A stretch of 64,000 nucleotides of DNA from Jacaranda mimosifolia (lineage: Eukaryota; Streptophyta; Magnoliopsida; Lamiales; Bignoniaceae): assembly GCA_018894105.1 (NCBI GenBank), contig CM032126.1, positions 28,556,391 to 28,620,390 on the forward strand. The letters are read 5' to 3'. How positions within the stretch are numbered: the first letter of the stretch is position 1; each line of letters begins with the position of its first letter. Positions 1-11,100 of this stretch are shown one piece after another. The position numbers and the translations under genes were made by a program. The notes below the pieces were generated by a model that did not search any database, was not told the DNA's origin, and was given only the letters and a program-made list of their open reading frames with translations.

Positions 1-203
1 TTTTTACTTCACTAAAAATAATGTAGTGAAAAAGGATTATTTGCTATGATTTTACTATTGTAGTATAAAATTCCAAATGTGTGGTAAAAATTATATTAAA
101 TACTACACTTCATCTTATCGTAGCAAAAAATATACTTATTTACTACAATTTTTATATGAGGTGAATAATATTGTATATTTACTACAATTTTACATAAACT
201 GTA

Positions 204-278
204 GCAAAAAGTTAATGAATTAACCATACTTTTTCATTAGCGCAAAAAGTTAATGAATTAACCATACTTTTTCATTAG
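204..278. repeat. 38-bp tandem duplication inside the CACTA fragment
   Basis: The stretch beginning gcaaaaagttaatgaatt at 204-240 is repeated at 242-278, identical over its length with a period of 38. It looks like a recent slippage or short tandem duplication. Confidence 0.9.
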
Positions 279-740
279 TGAAGTAAAAACAATGAAAGCT
301 TGTGAAAATTTGAAGGCAAAGATTAAGATCTTAAATAAAAAAAATGACTAGAAAACAAGAAAAATATGTTGGAAGTAATGATTAATAAATAATATTCAAG
401 GTAAATTAAAAAATTGCTTCCAATTTTTATTATTAAAATATTAATTAATTAATTAATTAAATTCTAAATTAACAAATAAAACCCCTAAAAAATTCCTAAC
501 TACTCATGGTTTTAATCAATAAAAGTAGAGGTAAAATAAAAAATTTCCTCTAATTTTTATTATTAAAAAATATTTGATTAATTAATCAAATACTTAATTT
601 TCCTAACTAGCAAAGTTCCCCAAAACGGTAAGAAAATCTAAATTTTGAGGCAAAATAAATATTTATCTCCAATAACTTTTATTATTTAAAAAAGTTGATT
701 AAGTAATCAAATATATTAATTTAGTTAATTAATAACAAAG

Positions 741-830
741 TGATCATTGGCATAGTGGCATTACTTTCACACACACAAGAATAAGGTTAAGAGTTCAAAT
801 CCTAATAAGCTCCTTCTATCCGTGTGTATA
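741..830 (+). mobile_element. tRNA-derived SINE head (box A and box B)
   Basis: TGGCATAGTGGC at 748-759 fits the RNA polymerase III box A consensus. GAGTTCAAATCC at 791-802 fits box B. Their 43-bp spacing is that of a tRNA promoter. The flanks do not fold into a full tRNA cloverleaf, so this is read as the head of a SINE lying inside the CACTA fragment rather than a tRNA gene. The 3' boundary is uncertain. Confidence 0.45.
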
Positions 831-1485
831 TAAATGAAAAAAGTAAGCTCCCCAAATTAATTGGTTTTTACTACATTTAATTGTGGTGAAAAATAATGTA
901 AGTATTTACTACAATTTTCAAAGTGTGGCAAATAACTACTATATACTACATTTGTTTTATTGTAGTAAAAGATAGTGGTGTATTTGATAGCTTTTACCAC
1001 ACATTAAATTTGTAGTAATTAAAGATAATTTTGTAGCAAAAGTCAATTACCATGATTAAAAAAGTGTAGCGAAGCTTATACCTCGCTCGCAATGCCTACG
1101 GCTAGAAAAGTGTGGTACAAGTATAGTTAATAACTTTTTACTACACTTAATAACTATATACTACACATAATTAACCATAGTAAAAAGCATATTTTTTTGT
1201 AGTGAATTCATCAATTAAGTATTGATATTATATGATTTTTTTTTTAAATGTGAAGAAACTTCAAAATAATTATATTTTAAAAAATAGAAGATTATTTCAG
1301 AATATTTCAAAAAAACTATAGAAACTAATGATATATTCTTCTAATTCCTTTTTTTTTTAATTCAATTTTTGACATATTGAATTTTGTGTAATGAGTTTAA
1401 CATGCCAGGTCTTAATTTCAATATGTTAGATTTAATTAAATTTAAGTTTTTAGATGAAGTATCACCAAAATTTCTATTTAATATC

Positions 1486-2197
1486 TGTTGATTTTACCTT
1501 AAAATTTAGGTTGAATTAATGAGAATCGGAAGAAAAATGGAGCAAAATGAAGTAAGGGGTCAAAATAGGCAAGCAAAGAACACCAAGGCATGCGTTGGCA
1601 GGACGCCACGCGCCATGGCGCGAGTATGGGCGGAAACAAGCGATAGCACTTACATCGCGCACCCGGGTCTGGGCACTGCTACAATCAGATAGATTTGCGG
1701 GACGTGTCGCACGCCCAAGAGCAAAGTTGTTGTGTCTGGGCTCAGGCATCACTAGAATGTTGCGCCCTGGCGCGTAGCATCCGCACTAGGGCGCAACTCG
1801 AAAACTGTTTCTCAGCACTTTCGGCACAAAGCTTTAACTTGCGCACCAGGGTACAAGTCATGTGCACCCCGGCACATGGCGCAAGGCCCATGGGCCCAGA
1901 ACATGTCTTCAGGATTCAGAGTTTTCTTCCAGGACAATTTGAGAGAGACATAACACGAGGGGTTCTAGATTGCTTTTGAGTTAGTTTAAGATGAAGCTTA
2001 GAACGAGGGTGTTAGGTGTTCTCATGAGATTTGTGGGATTCAAGTTTGTACTTGTTACTTGATTTGAGATCAATAAAATCATTTCTTTGTCGGGTGGATT
2101 AGAACATCGCCGAACCACGTCAAACTTGTTGTCATATTTCATAGAATTACTTTACTATTATTTTATAGTTTCCGCAGTAAATCCTCCTGGGTTTCAA
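1486..2197 (+). repeat. 5' LTR of the Copia element
   Basis: It starts TGTTGATTTT and aligns along its length with the 3' LTR at 13155-13861. The shared blocks include a GC-rich segment around 1590-1900 and the stretch ending near a degraded CA at about 2195. Many differences are C-to-T or G-to-A, which fits decay of methylated cytosines. Confidence 0.9.
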
Positions 2198-2201
2198 AAA
2201 T

Positions 2202-2219
2202 TGGTATCGGAGTAGGTTG
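2202..2219 (+). other. Copia primer-binding site
   Basis: TGGTATCGGAGTAGG lies just after the 5' LTR. It is a near match to TGGTATCAGAGC, the sequence complementary to the 3' end of initiator methionine tRNA that primes most plant Copia elements. Confidence 0.8.
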
Positions 2220-2299
2220 GATCAGATGTCAGACATGAAGTACGAGGTAGAGAAATTCAATGGGAAGAATGACTTTGGGCTATGAAAGATTAACGGGCT

Positions 2300-2345
2300 G
2301 TTTGGTTTCATTTCCGTGGACCGTTTGGTTTCATTTCCGTGGACC
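2300..2345. repeat. 23-bp tandem duplication at the PIF left terminus
   Basis: GTTTGGTTTCATTTCCGTGG and the following ACC occur twice head to tail, at 2300-2322 and 2323-2345. The left inverted repeat is therefore partly doubled. The right end has a single copy. Confidence 0.9.
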
Positions 2346-3352
2346 ATTTTCATTTTCATCCGGGACTGGAAAATGAAAACTATCAGTTTCTCCCAATTTT
2401 TATTGAAAAATGTACACTTTTTCTTCCCAAATCTCATTTTTATCCCGACATTTTTCTTCCCAAACCTATACTAACTCCAACCGCACCCTATTACATTTAA
2501 TCATACCTATTCCATCCCATCTCCCGTCAGTGAAGGGTCAATCAGACTTCATTACTCCCACCTACCCGCAAGATTCCTCTCCTCTGTAAACAAAAAATAC
2601 TCTGCACTCCCTCCTCTTTGCACACACAACTTCACCCCCACAGAAGTCACGACGGAGACCCACGGCGGTATATCTTCATCGGGCGACAACATTCCACTTT
2701 TGCAACCGGCGAAGCGACTGAAGGTACGGACGGCGGCGAACTTTGTAATGCTTCCATCGAGGTCAGGCCTTCCTAACCTTAGGAGGGCGCAAAAATAAAT
2801 TTGCGATTCTCTTTGGGTGTGGAGCTGTAACCACAGATTTATCTCTCATTAACACCTTTTGTCATTTGATTTTGATATTATTTCGTAGTATTTGAACTGT
2901 ATTTGAAATAATATGTTCTGCTTCCATTGTTTGACCGATACATGCCTACATTTCCCATGAATTTTTAATTTGTTTGGCTGATTCATCTTGCTATTTGAGC
3001 ATAGTAGAACCTCCAACATTATGTTGTCTCTGTTTAGTCAAATTTATGAATATGCTAGGTTTAGTCAGATTTATGGTTTCCTCGTACTGTTTAGTCAGTT
3101 TTAGTTTGATCCTTGGGTTTTTATTATGGATTTTATTTGATTTTGTGGCTGCATTCCTTTGTTGACTTCGAATTAGGAATTAGTATGTAATTTTCCTTGT
3201 GGAGTTTGAACCTTGACACTGAAAATGTCGTGTTAAACAGTCTGATTGTGCTCAGTGAGGCAACTCTCTTGTTTCCCAGATTATACCTATCCAATCTACT
3301 GAAAATATTCCTCAATCTTAATAATAACTTTGAATAACAATCTCTTCAATAG

Positions 3353-4354
3353 ATGACAAAGGGTCTGAAGTCCTTTCGAAGCAGGGCAAGTGATGCAAAA
3401 TGGGATTTACCCACTCTAGTGTCCTAATCAAGCTAATGTATCAGCATTTTTTAAAAGATCAACTGCTTTCTACCACTTTCACCACATGTATTTGGCTAGA
3501 AATTCAATCAGATCTCCAAAAATGGACAGGCAAATACTTTGGGGTAGAACATCTTAAGGGGAAACTTTGGAGGGTGAGGCAATTATGGAGGAAGTTCCAT
3601 GATTTAATCACACAAAAAATGGGGTTTGGATGGGATAGTGCGAAATTCACAGTGACAGCAATTGATGAGGTTTGGGCAGAGTGGATAAGGGTAATGTTGT
3701 CTTACCTTATAAATGTATCTATTTCAAAATTAGTAATCGATACATTCAGCCAACTGTTATTAACTTGACCATTTTGTGTCGTCCTCCTCTTTTTAGGAAA
3801 ATCTAAATGAAGAGAGCCTTCGTAGGAAAGGACTTCCACACTACTACCTTTGCACCGAGATGTTTGCAAACTCCGTTGCAAATAGTAGTGGTGCAAGATC
3901 CTCCACACAACTACCAATTGAGTCCGATGATGATGGGGATGAGTTAAATTTGAATGTCCCATTTAACTTAGATGAAACTGAAAATATAGCTGAAAGACAT
4001 ACACCACAACATAATGAAGGACAAAGCTCGAGGAATCCAAATGAAACACGCCCATCAAATCCCAATGCATGTGAAAAACAACCTACTTCCAGGAAATCTA
4101 AAAGTAATCGGTCATCGAGGATTGATGACACAATTGATGCATGGACTTCAGTTAATAGTGCCAAAGTTAAAAAAATGGGAAAGAGGTCTAGTGTTGAGGA
4201 ATGCATGGCTACATTGAACAAAATGGATGGCTTGCCTCGCCGTCTATTCTTCAAGGCTCAAGATGTTTTGTTGAGCAAAACACGCCGCAAAATGTTCCTC
4301 ATCATAAGCGAGGAAGAGCAAAGAGAGTGGGTGGAGTCTTTGGTAGATTGTTGA
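3353..4354 (+). pseudogene. PIF element ORF1: Myb/SANT-like domain protein
   Basis: In PIF/Harbinger elements this accessory protein is thought to help bring the transposase to the DNA ends. The region opens with an ATG at 3353 (reading through AKWDLPT) and then needs a frame change near 3415. The second frame carries LMYQHFLKDQ, GKYFGVEHLKGKLWRVRQLW and GFGWDSAKFTVTAIDEVW, the conserved core of the Myb/SANT-like family (PF12776 type). A phase-0 GT-AG intron at 3691-3796 joins WIR to ENLNEESLRRKGLPHYY. Exon 2 continues with an acidic, serine-rich linker and a C-terminal helix ending in LVDC at 4354. The one frame disruption near 3415 makes it a pseudogene, although the 3400-4354 part is otherwise open. 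Confidence 0.85.
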
Positions 4355-5108
4355 GTGAGTGTGTTATTGCTACTGTCTTATTGTGGCTGCTGCATGTACT
4401 TATGTAATACTTGTCTAAAGCAATCTTTGTATGCTTTGTTTTGTTCTCTTTACACCTCTCTTTGATGATGTTGTCATTTAAGTTAGGAAATTTGAATATT
4501 GTATCTTTTTTTGAACGGTCAGATGATGTTATTTAACTTATGTATGAGAATTGCTCAGTATGCAACACCTAATTTTCATCCAAAGGGTTGCTGCAAGTGC
4601 CCTGTTTCAGTTTCATGGCTGGTTTCAGTTTTTATGGCTGTCGTCCACCTGTAATTTACCATGGATTGTGTATCTTGCTTAAATTTTTGTGTTTTCTATG
4701 ATTAATGTGAGGGTTTTTACATGTGTGATTGCTTTAAGATATGCATATAAGTACTAAAGTATAACTGATGCAAAATTATACATGTCTGGTGGATGTATAG
4801 AACATGTTGGGGGGTGATTAACCCATTTGTGGTTGCATGTTTGTGAGTGAATGAATAGGCAAGAACAATTGATGTCCTTGAATAAGTGCAGTGGCCCCTA
4901 GGTCAGTTCCCATCAGCTACTACCGCTGTGGGTCTGTAGCCACCAGCAACAATGAGCCTCTGCTGTCATTTTCTTTGTCAATATATGTGTCATGTTTAAT
5001 TTGGTTAATTCATTTATCCACAGAACATACTGCCCTTACTAAACATCCTCTAATTTAGATCTTAAATGGGCTGATTCCAGAAACTGTTATCTCTACCTCA
5101 CAACTATC

Positions 5109-6593
5109 ATGGATGTTGACTCTCCATCCGAATCCATAGAAGTTTCACATAGTGGAAGTGACAATGATGTGAATAACATAGGAGATTTTTCCAACAACAA
5201 CTCTAATACATCATCCGATGATTCCTCTAGTGACAGTACAACTTCTGATTCTAGTAAAGAATCAAGCGATGATGATGGCATGGCATTCATATTCGTTTCC
5301 CAAGTACTGTGCCCTTCCTACTTTGTCCAAAAAATTCTCTGTTACACATCAAAATTAAGAGGCGCTGATTGGGTTGGGGAGCTTCTAGATGGACGCCCAA
5401 TTAGGATTAAGAATGCACTGAGGATGTTTAAAGAACCTTTTGACGCCTTGTGTCACTTGATTGATTCTCGTGGACTAATAAAACAAGGTCGATCAACAAG
5501 GGTAGGTCTAAGAGAATCAATTGCAATCTTCTTACAAACAGTTGGCCAAGCCCATTACCAACGTGACAGTTGTGAACATTTCCAGCACTCTAGTGAGACT
5601 GTTCATCGCCATGTTCGTAGGGTGGCCAAGGCATTGAATATTTTGGCACCCAAAATTATCACCCCACCATATTTCAATAACGTCCACCCAAAGATATTAT
5701 ATAACCATCATTTCTATCCATATTTCAAGGTAAGAAGACAATGAACCACGAAATATGTAAACTCATTTACACATACAAGTTATCTTCCTAATTTGCTGAA
5801 TGTGTATGTATGTAGGATTGTGTTGGTGCGGTTGATGGTACAATTGTCCCTGCATCTGCACCTTCAAAAAGTCAAAATGCGTATAGGTGTCGCAAATCCA
5901 CCATTGCCCAAAATGTTTTGGCCATTTGCAATATGGACTTAATGTTCACATAAGTATATGCGGGGTGGGAAGGTAGTGCAAATGACGCACGAGTCCTGCT
6001 CCATGCCTTGCAAACCGATTCCCATTTCCCATGGCCCCCACAAGGTGATAATCACAACTTTTATGATTTAGAGCAGAAAATATATCTATTTACCAATGGG
6101 ATATTGCTAATATTACATGAGTTTATTCTATTTAGGTAAATATTATGTGGTGGATTCGGGCTACTGCAACTTTCCCTCCTTTCTTGCTCCATATCGGCCT
6201 CACAGATACCACCTAAATCAATATAGGTCTCGCTCCAATCCTCATCGAGGTTCGCAAGAGTTATTCAACCATAGGCATGCGAAGCTCAGAAATGTGGTCG
6301 AGCGTGCCTTTGGTGTACTTAACAGTCGATTTCCTATCTTGAAGGGACCAATGCCGCATTACAAGTTGCATCGCCAGGTGCAAATTGTGCTAGCCTGTTG
6401 TGTTATTCACAACTTCATTTGAAAGCATTTTAGGGATGATCCTCACTTTAGGGAGGAACAAGAACAATATGAAATAAATAATGAAAATATACCTATCCAT
6501 TCTCAATCGCATCCTTCGCAAGCCAACATTGACTGGATGGCAGATTTTCGTGATTACATTGCCCAAACGATGTGGCATGATCGTTTTCATTGA
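5109..6593 (+). pseudogene. PIF/Harbinger DDE transposase, two in-frame stops
   Basis: This is the cut-and-paste transposase. The start at 5109 (MDVDSPSES) leads into a serine/aspartate-rich N-terminus. Next come a helical region with WVGELLDGRPIR and FKEPFDALCHLID, then a segment with HVRRVAKALN. Introns are 5730-5815 (phase 0) and 6045-6135 (phase 1), both GT-AG. Catalytic residues are visible: the first D in DCVGAVDGT just after intron 1, the second D in WEGSANDARV at about 5975, and E in VVERAFGVLNSRFPIL at about 6300. A TAA at 5951-5953 interrupts FTYxxAGWEGS, and a TGA at 6420-6422 interrupts NFIxKHFRDDP. Beyond that the frame stays open to the TGA at 6591-6593. The gene is thus two point mutations from an open frame, which suggests recent loss of function. 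Confidence 0.93.
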
Positions 6594-6779
6594 AGTCATT
6601 CATCATGTTTTGACTTTTGTGTAACACATGCTTTATGGCATATGTAATGGCGTACAATACCTTAACTTTATTATCAACTCATTGCGATATTATGATGGAA
6701 TGTATTTAAAAATGATCATATACAATGTATTTTGGTTGAGGCCTTATATATCATGTATGTGTGTTTGCCAGAGACGACC

Positions 6780-7211
6780 ATGCGTGAACCTCCTCAATGT
6801 TCATGCGGTTCTGGACCAATGGTTCTTTGCATGGCAAGGACAGAGAATAATTAAGGTCATTTCTTCTACCGATGCCCTCTTGGTGCCAACCACCATGGGG
6901 GGTTCATATGGGCTGACAATTTTAGCCGTGGAAGTGCTTCATTTTCCAGTAAAATATCTGAACAATCTGCAACATCAAGCTGCCAAACACCTGATCTCTG
7001 TAGAGATTACTCAAACTCAGTACGGCGAACTGGGCAACCTCAGGCAGGACCTGATAGTGAAACCCAAAACCCCTTCTATTCCACTCAAGTTGAATCATTT
7101 GACCGGACGACGCGTACCTTCATTTGCTATGGACTAGGGTTGTGTGTGTTGATATTAATATTAATTTTGCAGCTGATTGTAGTGTTGATCCTTAAACTTC
7201 TTTTCGTTTGA
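6780..7211 (+). pseudogene. GRF-type zinc-finger small protein with C-terminal membrane helix, one stop
   Basis: A 144-codon frame begins MREPPQCSCGSGPMVL. It carries CxC, then NN-stop-GHFFYRCPLG and GGFIWAD. This is the order and spacing of a GRF zinc finger (CxCG, N-x-GR-x-F-x-C-P, FxWxD). The last zinc ligand appears to be replaced, with HHGG where C is usual. The only in-frame stop is TAA at 6852-6854, where glutamine is common. The tail reads YGLGLCVLILILILQLIVVL, a membrane helix placed as in the small plant GRF proteins of the At4g04775 group. It begins 187 bp after the transposase stop, in the same orientation and inside the same terminal repeats. Its function in the element is unknown. 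Confidence 0.72.
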
Positions 7212-7460
7212 GTGTTCAGTTATAGATTGTATAAAATGGTTTATGTATGTCGTATCCTTTGTGAGCAAGGTTGGTACACTGCCCCAATTTTTATATTGAA
7301 TCCATAGCTGGTGAATGTTGCTGCTTTACGCTGTAGCAATTTGTATGTACGCAAAACTAATAATAATTTCAATTCTCTTTTGTTTCTTGATGCATAACGG
7401 GTTCACAAACGTTTATCTTCTTATTTTTTGAATGTTTGGAATTGCATCACATTGTTAGTA

Positions 7461-8142
7461 ATGGCGAACAAAGGTGATCACGTAGGAGGAATGAAGAATG
7501 AACTTTGGGTGGATGAGATTGAAAGACAGTTTCTGTTCTACTTAATGGAGGCATATGACTCGTCACCAATGAATGATGCAGAAGTGATCAAATCTGCACT
7601 GCGTGACATGTGTGACCGTCTAACAAGATTCTTCAAACGTGAATTTACATGGACATGTTGATAGACAAGTATAATGAAGTCCGCCGAGCGTATAAGACAT
7701 TCTCAAAATTGATATCCAAAGAAGGGGTTCGGTACTCGCTTGCTACATGCACGTTGTACGTGCCTGTCGTTATGCATCGCAAACTTGAAGCCGTAATTCA
7801 TTACTTTTATGCATATTCCTCTATCATAAGCACTTTACAGCTTATTGCATCACAATGTGATTCTCTTGTTTCATTACGAGCTACATTGCATTAAAATATG
7901 TAAATGTGATACAGGAAATTGTGGGCGTTCAGGAGTACTTTGAAAAATGTCCCCGCAATTGGTCTTTGATACGTGGATTATTCTGCCCGGACGAACCTGC
8001 ATATGTAAAGCCACTAGCTGCCTAGCCAGTTGATACTTTTAACCCGAAAGCTGGGGATGCATCAAATCCTATCGTCATCTCAGACAATGCTCCAGATTGT
8101 GAACCTCCACGGCAGAGTAGAAGTCGAACAAATAGTAATTGA
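7461..8142 (+). pseudogene. Second Myb/SANT-like ORF in the PIF element, decayed
   Basis: The frame opens MANKGDHVGGMKNELWVDEI and continues with ERQFLFYLMEAY. A frameshift near 7650 is needed to reach YNEVRRAYKTFSKLISKEG, which resembles the third helix and following GxxW region of Myb/SANT-like proteins. A phase-0 GT-AG intron at 7793-7914 leads to FEKCPRNWSLIRGLFCPDEP. An in-frame TAG at 8023 follows, with the next stop at 8140-8142. The family assignment rests on pattern similarity and is weaker than for ORF1. It is clearly distinct from ORF1 rather than a copy of it. Confidence 0.5.
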
Positions 8143-11100
8143 GCGTCCATCAACTAGCACATCTCCTGTGTCTGCCCGATTATCAAGTGCTGTTTTTCCA
8201 CACTCTGTTCGCTTGCTGGAACGCTGGCATCGGCCACCTTCAAGTAGCCACAGCCATGTTGACAGCACCAGTAACAACAACACAGCTGCATCCCAAGACA
8301 AACTGCCTCATTTAAGTTGAAAGACAATGGTTAATATTCTTGGTACTTTGAGGGCTTGTACTCCACTGATGGATGCAATTTATTTTTTTTTGTTGGCAGT
8401 TTTTATGTAATATGCCAAACTGAACTTGGATGCAGAACAGATTAGGCTGGATGTTAATGTTTGAAACATAACTTTGTTCCAATGCATGTTTTGAACACAT
8501 TGCAGCAGACATATACCAATGGATATGGCCGGATGTTGATTGTTCATTTTTTGCCAACAAGGGATCACGTATATGTGTTGACGCATTTTCATTCTTACAT
8601 CCCTCATACCATAATGTTTTTAGCTTTTATTATATTTCTATGACTTTGCAAGTAAATATTTCACCACATGATATCATTAAAACTACCATTTCGGTATGTT
8701 TAAATACATGCAGAAATTTTTCCTACAAATGTCATGTGCAAATGGTTTCACTTTTTAAATATTTTACTGCAACTTTTTTCCTCGATAATAACATCAATTA
8801 ACACCCAGGTGAAAATGGAAAAAAATATTTTTTACATTGTATATCTTGTGTAATACAATTTTCATTAATATAAAATAGTAGATAATGTAATATTTACAAT
8901 ATTAAAAAAATAAGATTTATCAAAATATTAAATAATATGCTAAGAAATAAAATATAAATACAATAATATTTTATTAATATATTCAAATCACAACTAATCA
9001 TCCATCATACATTTTTTGGAAATGCACGACTTTTTAGGTTGAAATATAACTACAAACAAAAAAATTTCATTTCCAAACATATTTAATCATTATTTTCCAA
9101 CATTTCTTCCAAATATATTTCAATTTCCATTCTCATTTCATAACTAACTTCTCAATTTTTAGAAATTGCTGGAAATGGAAATGGCCTTTGGAAATAAAAC
9201 CAAACGGCCCGTAAGTTTCACGTCCTCCTGTGTTAACAAGGTTTGCAGAGAGCGTTAAAGGGTAGAGACTTGCCAAAGATGCTGACAGATGAAGAGAAAG
9301 ACGAGTTCATGGCGAAGGCTTACGGTACTCCGGTGTTATCATTGGTAGATAACATACTGAGAGAGGTTTCCATGGAAAGCCAATAGGATTATGGTCAAAG
9401 TTAGAGATTCTCTATATGACGAAGTCCCTGAAAAATCGGATGTATCTAAAATAGTGATCATATATATTAAGAATGAAGGAAGGTATATCTATTACTCAGC
9501 ATATTGAATTTTTCAATAAGGTGATTCTGAATCTCGCTAGTATAGATGTTAAAATTGATGATAAGGATCAAATGTTAATTCTCTTGTGTTCTCTGCCAAA
9601 ATTTTTTGAGCACTTGGTTACTACTTTGTTGTACGGGAGAAATACAACTTTCAATAGAAGATGTAAAGCCTCATTGCATTCCAAAGAATTGAGAAAACAT
9701 GTCCTCGGCAGCAACGATGGTAAAAGTAGGGAAGGATTGGTGGCGAAAGGGAGACCGAGAGAAAGGAGAAGGAGTAGAGGCCGATCAAAGCCCCAAACCA
9801 AGCCTAGAAACGGTGACAAGTGTTTTAGGTGCGATGGTAAGGGGGATTGGAAATGGAATTATCTGGAATGAGGAAAGGCGAAGGATACAGGTGAAACTTT
9901 TGATCAAAAATAGGATGATGTCATAGGAATTGCTAAGGATAAATCTGATGGTGGGCTTGTTCTCAACGTTGCCAAAACTTTACTAAGCTCTGAATGGATT
10001 TTGGATAGTGGTTGTTCCTATCACATATGCCCACGAAAAGATTGATTTACCACTTATCAAAAATACGATGGTGGTAAAGTGCTTATGGGAAACGATGCTT
10101 CTTCAAAGGTAGTAGGAATTGGCTTAATTTGTATCAAAATGCATGATAGCATAGTAAGGACCCTAATAGACATTGCATCATGTTCTAGATCTGAAGAAAA
10201 ATCTGATATCGCTGGGTACTCTAGACAATAATGGTTGAGTATAAAGCTCGAGATGGAGTTCTGCGGGTTTCCAAAGGCCCATTGCTTATCATGAAGTGAG
10301 ATAAGTGGAATGGCCTTTACATACTGCAGGGAAACACGGTTCTGGTACTGCAGTGATATCTTCATCAGTCAATGATATTATGAGATTGTGGCATATGTGG
10401 CTTGGGCATATGAGTGAGAGGAGGATGTCATACCTGAGCAAACGTGGATTGCTTGGTGGAGAGAAGACTGGAGAATTGGATTTCTGCGAGCAATATGTGC
10501 TTAGCAAGCAGCATAGGGTGAAATTCGGCACTGCAGTTCAGAAGACAAAAGGCACATTGGATTACATTCACTCAAATCTTTAAGGGCCTTCTCAGGTTCC
10601 TTCAAATGGAGGTGCTAGGTACATGCTGACATTCATTGATAACTTCTCACGGAGAGTATAGGTGTACATGCTAAAGCATAAAGATGAGGTGTTTGTCAAC
10701 TTCAAGCAATGGAAGACCTTAATTGAGAAATAGACAGGAAAAGTGATCAATCACTTGAGGACTAACAACGGATTGAAGTTCTGCAACAAGGAATTTCAGG
10801 AATTCTGCAATAAGGAAGGAATTGTGAGGCATTGCATAGTTATACATACACCACAGTAGAATGGAGTTGTAGAACGAATGAAAAGGACTATATTGAACAG
10901 AGCTAGATGTATGCTTTTTAACGCCGGATTGTCCAAGGATTTTTGGGTAGAAGTGATTAACACTGCTTGTTATTTGGTGAATAGGTCACCATCAACTGTT
11001 TTGGACTGCAAGACACCAATGAAAGTTTGGTTCGAGTCTCCTACTGATTACTCAAATATGAGAATATTTGGGTGTCCAGTCTATGCTAATGTTCAAGATG

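Larger units (their letters stand above)
1..1204. mobile_element. CACTA (En/Spm)-type DNA transposon, right-hand part
   Basis: The minus strand from 1204 begins CACTACAAAAAAA, the classic CACTA terminal inverted repeat. The interior is studded on both strands with short subterminal-type repeats of the form TTTACTACA / GTAGTAAA, at 1-200, 865-1030 and 1100-1200. The left end lies outside the window, so the 3-bp target duplication cannot be tested. No transposase is visible here, so this is either a non-autonomous copy or only the 3' portion of a larger one. Confidence 0.6.
2294..9211 (+). mobile_element. PIF/Harbinger DNA transposon, structurally complete, four ORFs
   Basis: The left end reads CGGGCTGTTTGGTTTCATTTCC. 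The right end is its imperfect inverse, GGAAATAAAACCAAACGGCCCG. The ends are flanked by TAA at 2291-2293 and 9212-9214, the three-base TWA target duplication typical of PIF/Harbinger. The 6,918-bp element contains, all on the plus strand, a Myb/SANT-like ORF, a DDE_Tnp_4-type transposase with two introns, a GRF zinc-finger ORF and a second SANT-like ORF. Each ORF carries one or two disabling lesions, so this copy is not autonomous now. It sits inside the gag of the Copia element and is therefore younger than it. Confidence 0.95.

Noticed and set aside
748..802. Possible tRNA gene
   Set aside because: Box A and box B are present, but the surrounding bases do not pair into acceptor, D and anticodon stems, so a SINE head is more likely.
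1595..1979. Open frames on both strands in the Copia LTRs (also 13136-13542)
   Set aside because: They fall in the GC-rich part of the LTRs, recur in both copies with different breaks, and show no domain.
3844..4254. 136-codon minus-strand frame across the PIF ORF1
   Set aside because: It is the reverse of a clear Myb/SANT-like exon and has no domain of its own.
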